DNA of 64,000 nt from an uncultured Phascolarctobacterium sp. (GCA_949288065.1 CASEIL010000002.1:62001-126000); one strand, 5' to 3'; positions 18,529 through 27,567 are shown, counted from the stretch's first letter. Notes: generated from the letters alone by a model not told the origin. Made by a program: numbers and translations.

Positions 18529-19808
18529 ACTACACCATCTCTCATAACAAATTTACCTGCTACCATAGTGGCAACTGCTTTACCTTTGCAATGTTTGCCA
18601 TTGAAAGGAGTTACGTTGCCGCGTGTATAAAATTTCGTATTATCAACTGTCCATTCCTTGTCAAGGTCGATAACAGTTACATCTGCCGGACTGCCTACTT
18701 TTAAACTTCCAGCATTTAATGCAAAAATATTCGCAGGCGCTGTACTCATTTTATCAATAATTTCGTTAATTGTGAAGAGCCCTGTGTGATAAAGTTCAGT
18801 TAAAATTACGCCTAAAGAAGTTTCCAGCCCTGTAAAGCCGTTCGGCGCATAGCGGAACTCAACGTCTTTTTCTTCCGGCGCGTGCGGAGCGTGGTCCGTA
18901 ACAATAGCATCTGCCGTGCCGTCCTTCAAGGCCTGGCGGCAGGCTTCAACGTGGTCAAGGCTGCGCAGCGGCGGCGATACGCGCGTTGCCGTGCTGTAAC
19001 TGCTGCAAGCCTCGTCCGTCAGCGTTAAGTGGTGTACGGTAACCTCGCAGGTTACGTTTACGCCCCTTGCCTTCGCACGGCGGATAATATCCAGCGCGCC
19101 TTTGGAAGCAACGTGCGCAATATGCACATGCGCGCCAGTGTATTCAGAAATTATGCAGTCACGCGCAACGGCAATATCTTCCGAGATATACGGAATACCG
19201 GGCACACCGATGCGTGCGGAAACAGCGCCCTCGTGCATATAGCCTTCGTGGTTCAGTTCTTCTTCAATAGAGTGCGAAATCAAAACTTTATCGAAAGCGC
19301 TTACATAGCGTGCTGCCAGCAAAAACAGGCGGCTGCTTTCAACATAATGCCCATCATCGCTAAAAGCCATAGCGCCTTTTTCAGCCATATCGCCCAGCTC
19401 GGCCAGTTCCTTGCCCTGCTCGCCCTTGCTGATTGCGCCGATAACTTCTACATTTACGTAGCCTTCGCGTTTAGCGCGCTCTTTAATGCCGCTTACAATA
19501 ATGCTGTTATCTACAACCGGTTTGGTGTTCGGCATGCAGGCAATCGTCGTTACGCCGCCTGCTGCTGCTGCCATCGTGCCGGTAACAATATCTTCTTTGG
19601 CTTCCAACCCCGGCTCACGCAGATGGGTGTGAACGTCAACAAGGCCCGGTGCAACAACAAGTCCAGCAGCGTCAAAAACCTCATCGGCAGCGGTTTCGAT
19701 GTTTTTATCAATCGCAGCAACAACGCCGTCCTCAATCAGCACGTCCATTACTGCGTCAAGGTTTTGCGAAGGGTCAACCACACGTCCGTTTTTAATTAAT
19801 GTTTTCAA
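18516..19808 (-). CDS. pyrC: Dihydroorotase
   Basis: Cyclises carbamoyl aspartate to dihydroorotate. The metal-binding DVHTHLREPG motif is intact, and later histidines in LISHSIE and VHIAHVAS plus TDHAPHAPEEK complete the binuclear zinc site. At 430 residues it is the type-I (Firmicutes) enzyme. It overlaps pyrB by 17 bases and carA by 13. Confidence 0.96.
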   Translation of the reverse strand: MKTLIKNGRVVDPSQNLDAVMDVLIEDGVVAAIDKNIETAADEVFDAAGLVVAPGLVDVHTHLREPGLEAKEDIVTGTMAAAAGGVTTIACMPNTKPVVDNSIIVSGIKERAKREGYVNVEVIGAISKGEQGKELAELGDMAEKGAMAFSDDGHYVESSRLFLLAARYVSAFDKVLISHSIEEELNHEGYMHEGAVSARIGVPGIPYISEDIAVARDCIISEYTGAHVHIAHVASKGALDIIRRAKARGVNVTCEVTVHHLTLTDEACSSYSTATRVSPPLRSLDHVEACRQALKDGTADAIVTDHAPHAPEEKDVEFRYAPNGFTGLETSLGVILTELYHTGLFTINEIIDKMSTAPANIFALNAGSLKVGSPADVTVIDLDKEWTVDNTKFYTRGNVTPFNGKHCKGKAVATMVAGKFVMRDGVVCGK

Positions 19809-20748
19809 TTTGTTTCCCTCCTGTCAGCGTTAAGAACAGCAAAGCCATGCGCACTGCAACGCCGTTTTGCACTTCGTCCCTGATTTTGGCGTTATCGCAG
19901 TAGCCAACCTCCCACGAAATTTCAAGACCGCGGTTCATCGGGCCCGGGTGCAGGATGGTTACGTCCGGTTTGGCCAGCTTCAGGCGTTTATCGTTAATGC
20001 CAAAAATTCTTGCATATTCGCGTGCAGACGGGAACAGCCCCTTCTGCTGGCGTTCCAGCTGAATACGCAGAATGTCGATAACGTCCGCGCCTTCAATAGC
20101 GTCCTCAACACGCTTGTGCACGGTTACGCCCAGTGCTTCAATATCGTGCGGAATTAACGTCATCGGGCCTGCAACGTGCACATCGGCGCCCAGCTTCGTC
20201 CACGCAGCAATGTTGGTGCGGGCAACGCGGCTGTATAAAATATCGCCGATAATGGCCATTTTTAAGCCCTTAAAATCCTTGCCCTGCTCGCGGATAGTGA
20301 ACATATCCAAAAGTCCCTGCGAAGGGTGGGCATGTGCACCGTCGCCGGCGTTGATAATAACGGCGTTGGAAACCTCCGCTGCATAAGCGGCAGCACCTTC
20401 AATCGGATGGCGCATAACAATCGCGTCGCAAGCCATGGACTGCACGGTAAGAATGGTGTCGCGCAGGCATTCGCCCTTAACAACGCTGGAGCTGGAGGTA
20501 GTAATGTTTACAACGTCCGCCCCCAAATATTTGCCTGCCAGCTCAAACGAAGTACGCGTTCTGGTGCTGGGCTCGTAAAACAAATTGATGATAGATTTGC
20601 CACGCAGCGAGGGAACCTTTTTGATGTCACGCTTCATAATTCTTTTCATCTCGGCTGCGGTTTTAAGAACCAGCTCGTATTCCTCAACGGAAAGCGAATC
20701 AAGGTCCAGTATATCTCTGCCGCCGAGAGAAACTGTTGCTTTTGCCAT
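19792..20748 (-). CDS. pyrB: Aspartate carbamoyltransferase catalytic subunit
   Basis: Condenses carbamoyl phosphate with aspartate, the committed step. The carbamoyl-phosphate loop FYEPSTRTRTSFE and the HPIEGAA segment (a variant of the usual HPxxG) are visible. No regulatory subunit gene (pyrI) follows, which fits the trimeric Firmicutes enzyme. It is the first gene of the operon, preceded by a PyrR-type attenuator, so uridine nucleotides should control all eight genes at this point. Confidence 0.96.
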   Translation of the reverse strand: MAKATVSLGGRDILDLDSLSVEEYELVLKTAAEMKRIMKRDIKKVPSLRGKSIINLFYEPSTRTRTSFELAGKYLGADVVNITTSSSSVVKGECLRDTILTVQSMACDAIVMRHPIEGAAAYAAEVSNAVIINAGDGAHAHPSQGLLDMFTIREQGKDFKGLKMAIIGDILYSRVARTNIAAWTKLGADVHVAGPMTLIPHDIEALGVTVHKRVEDAIEGADVIDILRIQLERQQKGLFPSAREYARIFGINDKRLKLAKPDVTILHPGPMNRGLEISWEVGYCDNAKIRDEVQNGVAVRMALLFLTLTGGKQIENIN

Positions 20749-20800
20749 TGCAGAAACCTCCTGTTTTTTAATTTAAACCTGCGGGCTAAGCCGCATATTT

Positions 20801-20905
20801 GCAAAAATAAAAGCCTTCCGGTCCCCATGAGGATAGGAAGGCTTGTAGTACAAGTTACCTAAAAGTCTACCTTACAGTCTCACAGGACCGATTTAAAGGT
20901 ATTAG
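20801..20905 (-). promoter_or_regulatory. PyrR-type attenuation leader of the pyr operon
   Basis: Read on the minus strand, the leader holds ACCTT...AAGGT flanking CGGTCCTGTGAGACTG, which matches the PyrR binding loop of Bacillus-type anti-antiterminators. Downstream, AAGCCTTCC pairs with GGAAGGCTT and is followed by TTTTATTTTT, the terminator (20801-20844). The CGGTCC of the PyrR loop is the exact complement of GGACCG in the terminator region, giving the competing antiterminator. By the Bacillus model, UMP-bound PyrR would stabilise the first hairpin and allow termination. No pyrR lies in this operon. Confidence 0.85.
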
Positions 20906-20944
20906 ATTTAAAAATTGTACTAACTTGATAAAGCTAAATTTATT

Positions 20945-22318
20945 TCACCTTAACTCCATCAACGCCACCGTTTCCACATGATGCGTCATCGGAAACATGT
21001 CAACCGGCTGGGCTTTGATTGCTTGGTAGCCGTTGTCGGTTAAAAATGCCATGTCGCGCGCGAGTGAGGCAGGGTTGCAGGATACATAGACGATTTTTTT
21101 AGGTTTCACTTCGGCGATGGCTGCCAGCACTTTTTTGTCACAGCCTGCGCGGGGCGGGTCCAACAATACAACGTCCGGCGCAACGCCACTGTTTAATAGT
21201 GCAGGCATTTCTACCGCAGCATCGCCGCAAATAAACTGCGCATTGGTAATATTGTTTGCCGCTGCATTGGCGTTGGCGTCTTTAATGGCAGGCTCTACAA
21301 TTTCTATGCCGTACACTTGGCGTGCCTTTTGCGCAAGATACAAAGAGATTGTACCTGTGCCGCAGTAGCAGTCGATAACGGTTTCTCCCCCGTTTAACGC
21401 AGCAAAAGCAAGCGCCGTGTCATAAAGCTTTTCGGTCTGCTCGCTGTTAACCTGAAAGAACGACAGCGGCGAAATGCTGAATTTTAAATTGCCCAGCTTA
21501 TCTTTAATGGAAGCCTTGCCGTACAGCACGCGGTTTTTGCTGCCCATAATTATATTGGTGCGTTTTTTGTTAATGTTCTGCACAATGCTTTTTAGGCCGT
21601 TAACCTCAGCCTTCAGCATGGTCACCAGCTCGCCTGCGTGCGGAATATCATAGCAGGCGGTGATGATAACGGCCATTACTTCGCCCGTCCTTACGCCCAC
21701 GCGCCCCATAACGTGGCGCACTACGCCCTTGCCGGTCGTTTCATCGTAAGCGGCAATGTTAAACTCATCCATCCACTTGCGTACCACCTGCATAATGCGG
21801 TTGTTGGCCTGCTTTTGAATGATACAGTCGTCGATATTAATTACGTTATGCGTCAGCGCGGCATAACAGCCGATGTTTATTTTGCCGTCCGCCTTAGCGG
21901 CTGGAAACTGCATTTTATTGCGGTAATGCCACGGGTTTTGCATGCCGATGACGGGCAGCACCTCGCAGCCTGCAATATGCCCGATGCGTTCCAATGCGTC
22001 CTGCACCTGCTTGCGTTTCACTTCAAGCTGGCCTTCGTAGCTTAAATGCTGCAGCTGGCAGCCGCCGCATTCGTTATAAAACGGGCAGGCAGGCTCAACT
22101 CGCTGCGGTGAGGCTTCTATTATTTTTACAATTTTGCCGCTGGCATAGGATTTTTTTACCACAAACAGTTCTGCCAAAATAGTTTCGCCCGGCAGTGCGC
22201 CCTTAACAAAAACAGTAAAGCCTTTGGCTTTGCCCACGCCCTCGCCGCTGCTGCCAAGGCCGGTTATTTTCAGTTCAACAGTATCTTTAATCTTAAAAGG
22301 AGGTTGTTCTTTTGCCAT
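20945..22318 (-). CDS. rlmD: 23S rRNA (uracil-C5)-methyltransferase, RlmD/TrmA family
   Basis: A 457-residue SAM-dependent RNA methyltransferase. An N-terminal TRAM domain (first 60 residues or so) is followed by the iron-sulphur cysteines CPFYNECGGCQLQ. The Rossmann part has DCYCGTGTISL and LLDPPRAGCDKK, and the catalytic cysteine is in VYVSCNP. Family members make m5U in 23S rRNA; the Firmicutes RlmCD form does two sites, and the exact site cannot be read here. It ends 196 bases before pyrB and starts 10 bases after the exported-protein gene. Confidence 0.88.
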   Translation of the reverse strand: MAKEQPPFKIKDTVELKITGLGSSGEGVGKAKGFTVFVKGALPGETILAELFVVKKSYASGKIVKIIEASPQRVEPACPFYNECGGCQLQHLSYEGQLEVKRKQVQDALERIGHIAGCEVLPVIGMQNPWHYRNKMQFPAAKADGKINIGCYAALTHNVINIDDCIIQKQANNRIMQVVRKWMDEFNIAAYDETTGKGVVRHVMGRVGVRTGEVMAVIITACYDIPHAGELVTMLKAEVNGLKSIVQNINKKRTNIIMGSKNRVLYGKASIKDKLGNLKFSISPLSFFQVNSEQTEKLYDTALAFAALNGGETVIDCYCGTGTISLYLAQKARQVYGIEIVEPAIKDANANAAANNITNAQFICGDAAVEMPALLNSGVAPDVVLLDPPRAGCDKKVLAAIAEVKPKKIVYVSCNPASLARDMAFLTDNGYQAIKAQPVDMFPMTHHVETVALMELR

Positions 22319-22328
22319 TTTTACACCT

Positions 22329-23393
22329 CTACATGCTGCCGTTTTGCATCCAGTACAGCCTGATGGGCAGATTGGACGCTCCCGGCGGCGACCAGATAAA
22401 GCTGTATGTGCCCGGCTCTAAATCGCCCAGTTTTAACAAATCGTCATAGCTGTCGCCGATAGCGACTTTATTTTGCGGCAGCGGAATCAGCTTTTCCTCG
22501 CCCGCTTTTTTCAGCACGCCGTAACCGGCGAACAGGCCGCCCAGCGGATTAAGGTACAGCGCCGAAGGCTTAGTGCCGCTGATAGTAAAATCTACCTTAT
22601 AAACCACGCCGTAGTTGCCGTAGTTCACGGCTTCCAGCCCGGTCGTGCCGTCCTTGCCGCGCGCAAAGCCCTGCTCTTCGGAGGCCAGCTCCAGCATATA
22701 CACGCCGCCATTGTCGGTGTTTATCGGCTGGACCACGTTGTAACTCCAATCGGCGTTGTTAAAAGTGCCGCGCAGCGGGTGCTCGTCCATCGGCTGCACC
22801 GGCGCGTATTCGTTATAAAGCTCGTAATTAGTGTTTTCGTCGCACATAACAACGCTAATTTCTACCGGCTTATCGGTGTGCAGGTCAATGGTACCCACCA
22901 AAAGCTGCTGCGGCTCCAACACATAGCCGTTAGTGGTAAGCAGCTCTACATTATCGCCAAAGCCAAGGGTGCCGCTTATTTCCTGGTGGCTGCCGCTGAA
23001 ATATTTTTGCTGGCTTTCTTTGCCGACCTTTAAATAATGCCAGCCGGCGTTGCCGATGCTGTTGTTGATAACTTTAAAATCCGTCGGGCGCAGCGCCTCG
23101 TTTTTTAAAATAACTGCCAGCTTTTTGTTGGTTTCCATGGCGTTAACATGATGGAAAAAGATTCTTACATCGCCGCTGACGGTATCGCGGTACAGCACGC
23201 CGTTTTTATAAACCATTTCCGGGCTGTCCGAAAAAATCAGCGTCGAGCCGGACGTGGTCTGCGCTGCTTTAACTTCGGTATAATTTTCCGGCAGGCCTTT
23301 GCCGGTAATAAGCTCATCAGCCATAGCTGCGCTGCAAGGCATTAATAACATACCTGCCGCCAGCAGGCTTAAACAACTATTTTTTAAGTTCAC
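22329..23393 (-). CDS. Exported protein of unknown function (354 residues)
   Basis: I do not recognise a family. A clear signal peptide (hydrophobic residues about 8-23, then SAAMA-DE) predicts export. The rest is rich in glycine, asparagine, tyrosine and aromatic residues with alternating hydrophobic positions, consistent with beta-sandwich modules. There are no transmembrane segments, no LPXTG and no lipobox. The start is GTG, with GGGG eight bases upstream. It has its own predicted promoter and is followed closely by rlmD, which seems functionally unrelated. Confidence 0.85.
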   Translation of the reverse strand: MNLKNSCLSLLAAGMLLMPCSAAMADELITGKGLPENYTEVKAAQTTSGSTLIFSDSPEMVYKNGVLYRDTVSGDVRIFFHHVNAMETNKKLAVILKNEALRPTDFKVINNSIGNAGWHYLKVGKESQQKYFSGSHQEISGTLGFGDNVELLTTNGYVLEPQQLLVGTIDLHTDKPVEISVVMCDENTNYELYNEYAPVQPMDEHPLRGTFNNADWSYNVVQPINTDNGGVYMLELASEEQGFARGKDGTTGLEAVNYGNYGVVYKVDFTISGTKPSALYLNPLGGLFAGYGVLKKAGEEKLIPLPQNKVAIGDSYDDLLKLGDLEPGTYSFIWSPPGASNLPIRLYWMQNGSM

Positions 23394-23434
23394 AATCGTT
23401 ACCCCGCTTAAAATTTGTAATAAACATGCTTAAT

Positions 23435-23464
23435 ATTATACCACAAAATAAAGGCACCATACAA
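23435..23464 (-). promoter_or_regulatory. Predicted promoter of the exported-protein/rlmD transcript
   Basis: TTGTAT (23459-23464) and TATAAT (23435-23440) are separated by 18 bases, about 42 bases upstream of the GTG start. The -35 box lies within the terminator hairpin of the larA operon. Confidence 0.55.
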
Positions 23465-23481
23465 TTTTGTATGATGCCTTC
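23449..23481 (-). terminator. Intrinsic terminator of the larA triplet
   Basis: AAGGCACCATAC and its near-complement around a short loop at 23451-23480, with one mismatch. It is followed on the minus strand by TTTATTTTG. It lies 10 bases after the last larA stop. Confidence 0.8.
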
Positions 23482-23490
23482 TGTAATTTA

Positions 23491-24792
23491 TTATTCTTCA
23501 ATCATCGGCACGGTGTTGGCTGCGTGCTGCATTACATTAATGGTGTAATCGGTTTTGCCCTCTTCCTGCAATTTCTTCTGCGCCAGCTCCCACGCTTCGG
23601 CAATGGTTGCCACAGGGATTTGCCCAGTTTTGCGTGCTGCCTCGAAGTTTTCGGGCTTGGTTACAAGGTAAACGGTGTTTTCGCGGCACAGGCTGGCCAG
23701 CACAAACGCTACATAGAACGGAATGCTGAATTCCTCGCGCAGTGCCTTTTCCATGTCGGTTAAATTGTCAAAGCGGAAGCTTTCCATATAAGCGGGCGGG
23801 TCGTTAATTTCGCGTGCTTCCAGTGCGGCGATTAAAATGCCGCCTTTTTTCAGCGCCAGCGTGGAGGTATCATAGGTTTTGCTGCCCTGATAAAGGTTGA
23901 TGTCTTTCGGGAAGCCGCCCGGCGATGCGATTACGACATCGGCGCGGCCTTTGCATTTAACGCCCTGAATTTTCAGTACTTCTTTGGTGCCTTCAAGCCA
24001 TGCGTCATACCAGTGGCCGCCCACGATTTTAGCAAAATCGCCGTCGTTATCCAACACGTTGTTTACCAAAAAGCACGGGTTAATAAACTGGCACGCTGCG
24101 CACAGCTCTTCGTGGAAGCGGTTGCCTTCGATATTTGCGGTTTCTACGCCCGGGTATACGCCGCCGCCAAATTCATCGGCCAGTGCCAGAGAATGGTGTT
24201 TTTGAATGGTTTCTTCGCTGGCAACGCCCGGCAGAATGCTTTTGCGCCCGCCGCCATAGCCTGCCAAAAGATGTACGGTAATGCCGCCGGTAAGGATTAC
24301 CTTGTCGGCGTCGGTAACGTGTTTGTCAATCCACACCGGCACGCCGCGCGGGGTGTCGCCTACATGCACGCAGACGGATTCTTTACTGCTGTGCTGGTAA
24401 ATTTTGATGCGGTCCACAACCTCCTGCCCGCATACTATAACGTCTTCCTCGTGGGTTTGCGGGCGGTGCGTGCCCTGCGCAACAACAATGCTGATGTCCT
24501 CATCGGGAATGCCTGCAAGGTTCAGCTCGTTAACGATATGCACCAGAATCTGGTCGGTATGCACAAGGCGGGTAATATCGCTGACAACGATTGCTACCTT
24601 TTCACCTTTGTTTACGCACTGCTGCAAGGGTTTGCTGTTAATAGGCTCGCGCATTGCTTTTAACACTGCTGCTTTAACATCGGTAATTTTTTCGCTTTCG
24701 TTGCCTTCAATAACCTGCAAAATATGCTCTTCCGGCAGCGCAACCTCCTGGTAAGTATCGCCAAAGCCAAATTTAAAATTTTTTAATGCCAT
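23491..24792 (-). CDS. LarA-family nickel-dependent hydroxyacid racemase/epimerase, third paralogue
   Basis: A LarA-type enzyme that uses the nickel-pincer cofactor to epimerise a 2-hydroxyacid by hydride transfer. I place the start at the second ATG (24792), because AAGGAAG abuts the first ATG but lies six bases before this one. With that start the key residues fall at H109 (QGTHRP), H174 (ITVHLLAG), K184 (GGGRK) and H200, the positions of catalytic and nickel-binding residues in L. plantarum LarA. It has VHLL where paralogue 2 has PHLF, so substrate may differ. Last gene of the triplet. Confidence 0.88.
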   Translation of the reverse strand: MALKNFKFGFGDTYQEVALPEEHILQVIEGNESEKITDVKAAVLKAMREPINSKPLQQCVNKGEKVAIVVSDITRLVHTDQILVHIVNELNLAGIPDEDISIVVAQGTHRPQTHEEDVIVCGQEVVDRIKIYQHSSKESVCVHVGDTPRGVPVWIDKHVTDADKVILTGGITVHLLAGYGGGRKSILPGVASEETIQKHHSLALADEFGGGVYPGVETANIEGNRFHEELCAACQFINPCFLVNNVLDNDGDFAKIVGGHWYDAWLEGTKEVLKIQGVKCKGRADVVIASPGGFPKDINLYQGSKTYDTSTLALKKGGILIAALEAREINDPPAYMESFRFDNLTDMEKALREEFSIPFYVAFVLASLCRENTVYLVTKPENFEAARKTGQIPVATIAEAWELAQKKLQEEGKTDYTINVMQHAANTVPMIEE

Positions 24793-24826
24793 AATCATCT
24801 TCCTTTCCCTTAATAATTTATGTTAA

Positions 24827-26116
24827 TTAATCAAAAAACGGTATCGTTGCCATGCCGTGCGGAATGATATTAACAGTGTAATCTTCTTTGCCGACAATTT
24901 TTTCAGCCATAGCCATTGCTTCTTCCAGCGTCGCTACCGGCACGGCGCGCGTTTTGCGTGCCGCTTCAAAATTTTCCGGCTTCGTTACTAAAATAATGGT
25001 AAAGCGTTCTGCTAAGCAGCAGGTGTAAAACGCAACGTAAAACGGAATACTAAAACCATCGCGCACATCCTGCTCCATCTGTTTCAAATCATCGTAGTGG
25101 AAGCAGTTAAAGTATACCGGCGGTTCCGTCATGTCCTCACATTCCAGCACGGCGATAATAACGCCGCCCTCTTTCAGGGACATCGCAGCAGGCACATAGG
25201 CCTTCATGCCCTGATACAGGTTCATATCGCGCGGGAAGCCGCCGCCGCTGGTAATGGCAATATCTGCCCTGGCTTTGGCGGTAACGCCCTGCTGCTTCAG
25301 CACAATGCGCGTGCCCTCCAGCCACGCCTCGTGCCAGTGCCCTGCCGCAATGGCGTAAAAATCGCCGTCAGCATCCATAATGGCGTTTACTAAAAAGCAG
25401 GGGTTTAAAAGTGCCGTCGCGTCGCACATATCGTCGCTGACGCGGTTATCCCACGTTTTGGCAAGGCAGGTGTCGGGGTTAATGCCGCCGCCAATAGTGT
25501 CGCTCAGCGCCATAACGTGGTTGTGGTTAATGGTTTGCGCTGCCGCGATGCCGGGCACTACGCTTTTGCGCCCGCCGCCGAAGCCTGCAAACAAATGCGG
25601 GGTAATGCCGCCGGTAAGGATAACCTTATCCGCTTCAACCGCGCGCTTGTCAAGATATACCGGCGTGCCGCGTTTGGTAGTGCCAAGGTACACATTCTTT
25701 TCCATATCGTAAGCGTCGTGGTCGTAAACCTTTAAGCGGCTGTATAAATCCTCGCCCAAAATAATTTTCTTCTCTGCTTCCGTGTTGGCGCGGTGCGTAC
25801 CGGCAGCGACGATAATGCAAATATCATCGTCCGGAATGCCGGCGTCGTTCAGCTCGCCCACCACAATGGGCAGGTATTCGCTGGTTTTGGTCCACGCACG
25901 CGTAATATCACTGACGAGGATAACCACCTTGTCGCCCGGCTGAACAACCTCGCGCAGCGGCGCACTGCCCACAGGATTGCGGATAGCATCCAGCACCGCT
26001 TGTTTTAAATCGGTAATTTTTGCTTCCGGCTCGGCGTCGATAATTTGCAGCACCTTGTTTTCATCAAGCATAATGCTTTGCTCGCCCTTGCCGTATTTTA
26101 ACTTATATTCTTTCAT
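24827..26116 (-). CDS. LarA-family nickel-dependent hydroxyacid racemase/epimerase, second paralogue
   Basis: A 429-residue LarA homologue. H108 (AGTHRA), H174 (ITPHLFAGFGGGRK), K184 and H200 match the L. plantarum LarA numbering exactly, and DITR (70-73) supplies the substrate-binding Asp/Arg pair. The PHLF context is that of the best-known lactate racemases, so this is the best candidate for a true lactate racemase in the set; that is inference. It begins nine bases after the first paralogue ends and lies about 35 bases before the third. Confidence 0.88.
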   Translation of the reverse strand: MKEYKLKYGKGEQSIMLDENKVLQIIDAEPEAKITDLKQAVLDAIRNPVGSAPLREVVQPGDKVVILVSDITRAWTKTSEYLPIVVGELNDAGIPDDDICIIVAAGTHRANTEAEKKIILGEDLYSRLKVYDHDAYDMEKNVYLGTTKRGTPVYLDKRAVEADKVILTGGITPHLFAGFGGGRKSVVPGIAAAQTINHNHVMALSDTIGGGINPDTCLAKTWDNRVSDDMCDATALLNPCFLVNAIMDADGDFYAIAAGHWHEAWLEGTRIVLKQQGVTAKARADIAITSGGGFPRDMNLYQGMKAYVPAAMSLKEGGVIIAVLECEDMTEPPVYFNCFHYDDLKQMEQDVRDGFSIPFYVAFYTCCLAERFTIILVTKPENFEAARKTRAVPVATLEEAMAMAEKIVGKEDYTVNIIPHGMATIPFFD

Positions 26117-26125
26117 TTATCTCGC

Positions 26126-27424
26126 TCACTTATCCAAAATGGGCAGCGTTGCCGAAGCATGCCCCATAATTGTAATTTTGTAATCTTCTTTGTTGTTTTT
26201 CTTTAAATCTTCCTGCACCAGCTGCCACGCCTCTTCCAGCGTTGCCACCGGCGTTTGCCCTGTTGCGCGCACAAACTCAAAGTTTTCGGGCTTCGTTACT
26301 AAATAAGTGTGCAGGGAGTTTACTATGCAGCGCGTTTTAAACGCCACAAAGGCGGGAATGGAAAAATCGGCGCGCACATCCTTTTCAAATTGCAGAATGT
26401 CGGATTTGGAGAACCAGTCCGTAAAAATGGCAGGCTCTTTAATGTCGGGGCATTCCAGCGTGCAGATGAGGTAACCGCCGGGCTTAACGGCAAAAACGGC
26501 GTTCATATGCGCCTTGCAGCTCTGGTAAAGGTTAATGTCCTTCGGGCTGCCGCCGGCAGAAGCAATAACAACGTCCGCCTGCTCCTTAATATGCACGCCT
26601 GCCATCGCCAGCAAATCGGCGCAGCCTTTTTCCCAGGCCTTATACCAGTGCCCTGCCACAACCTCGTGCAGGTCGCCTTCGGGGCTGAACACCATATTCA
26701 CCAAAAAGGCGGGGTTAATTTTGGCGCACACCTCGCTCATATCCTCATGCAGCGGGTTGCCCTCCAAAACGCCGGTTTCACACAGCGGGTTGCAGCCTGC
26801 GCCAACCTCGTCAGCCAACGCCATGGCGTGATTGTGCATAATGGTTGCGTGCCCACTGACGCCCGGCATAACAGCCTTGCGCCCGCCTCCAAAGCCTGCC
26901 ATCGGGTGCAGGGAAACAGCGCCGGTAATGATAATTTTATCGGCCTCAGCCACGGTTTTATCAATCAAAACAGGTGTGCCGCGGCTGGTAACGCCAAGGT
27001 CAACCAGCTCGTCGTTATTGCGGCAATCGTGCTGGTGGATTTTTATGCGTTTTACAATATCTGCACCACAAACCAAAACGTCCTCCTCTGGCGTATGGGC
27101 GCGGTGCGTACCCGTTGCCACAACAATGGTAATGTCCTCATCCGGCACGCCGCCGGCATTAATTTCGTCGATAGCCACCGGCAAAAAATCGGCCGTGCGC
27201 ACCAGGCGCGTAATGTCGCTTACTATAACGGCAACCTTATCGCCCTTTTGCACAACATCTTTCAGCTGCGCACTTTCAATCGGGCTGCGCAGTGCTGCCA
27301 GCGTTGCCTCTTTAATATCGCCGGCAACGGCAGCTTTATTGCCGTGAATGTCGTACAATATATGTTCTTCCGGCAGCATTACCTTCTGGCAGCCGCTGCC
27401 ATACGGGAGAGTGTATTCCTTCAT
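26126..27424 (-). CDS. LarA-family nickel-dependent hydroxyacid racemase/epimerase, first paralogue
   Basis: A 432-residue LarA homologue and the first gene of the triplet. Key residues are H107 (TGTHRA), H173 (SLHPMAGFGGGRK), K183 and H199, with DITR at 70-73, so catalysis and nickel-pincer binding should be possible. SLHPM differs from the PHLF of paralogue 2 at the active-site histidine. The start ATG follows AAAGGAG with a good spacer. The LarA superfamily includes lactate, malate, phenyllactate and sugar-acid enzymes, and this sequence does not decide between them. The triplet starts back to back with ssrA. Confidence 0.88.
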   Translation of the reverse strand: MKEYTLPYGSGCQKVMLPEEHILYDIHGNKAAVAGDIKEATLAALRSPIESAQLKDVVQKGDKVAVIVSDITRLVRTADFLPVAIDEINAGGVPDEDITIVVATGTHRAHTPEEDVLVCGADIVKRIKIHQHDCRNNDELVDLGVTSRGTPVLIDKTVAEADKIIITGAVSLHPMAGFGGGRKAVMPGVSGHATIMHNHAMALADEVGAGCNPLCETGVLEGNPLHEDMSEVCAKINPAFLVNMVFSPEGDLHEVVAGHWYKAWEKGCADLLAMAGVHIKEQADVVIASAGGSPKDINLYQSCKAHMNAVFAVKPGGYLICTLECPDIKEPAIFTDWFSKSDILQFEKDVRADFSIPAFVAFKTRCIVNSLHTYLVTKPENFEFVRATGQTPVATLEEAWQLVQEDLKKNNKEDYKITIMGHASATLPILDK

Positions 27425-27462
27425 TGTTCATTCTCCTTTTTTGCTAATAGTGATATAAATAT

Positions 27463-27503
27463 ATTATAACACTTATGGGCTGAAAAAAGAAAGCGGCGCG
27501 CCG
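27463..27503 (-). promoter_or_regulatory. Candidate larA-triplet promoter with upstream GC palindrome
   Basis: TATAAT (27463-27468) lies about 40 bases upstream of the first larA start; no good -35 box is seen at 17-18 bases. Just upstream, at 27494-27503, is the perfect palindrome CGGCGCGCCG, in the place where an activator site would be expected. A weak -35 with an upstream palindrome suggests activated transcription, but this is only an inference. Confidence 0.35.
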
Positions 27504-27537
27504 TTTTTGTTTTGTTTTAATTATTTTTGTTTTTTAG

Positions 27538-27567
27538 TTGTACATTCTGTTACAGATATGCTATAAT
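27538..27567 (+). promoter_or_regulatory. Promoter of ssrA
   Basis: TTGTAC (27538-27543) and TATAAT (27562-27567) with an 18-base spacer. The predicted start near 27575 lies about 17 bases before the mature tmRNA 5' end, as expected for a 5' leader that is trimmed. Confidence 0.7.

Noticed and set aside
19029-19799. 256-codon plus-strand frame opposite pyrC
   Set aside because: Composition is that of an antisense shadow; pyrC is complete and in an operon.
26309-27469. 386-codon plus-strand frame opposite the first larA paralogue
   Set aside because: No recognisable motifs or ribosome-binding site, and it is fully antisense to a gene with all catalytic residues. Similar shadows occur opposite the other two larA copies.
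27494-27520. CGGCGCGCCG followed by T residues as an intrinsic terminator on plus
   Set aside because: A 10-bp palindrome with no loop cannot form a proper terminator hairpin, and no plus-strand gene lies upstream.
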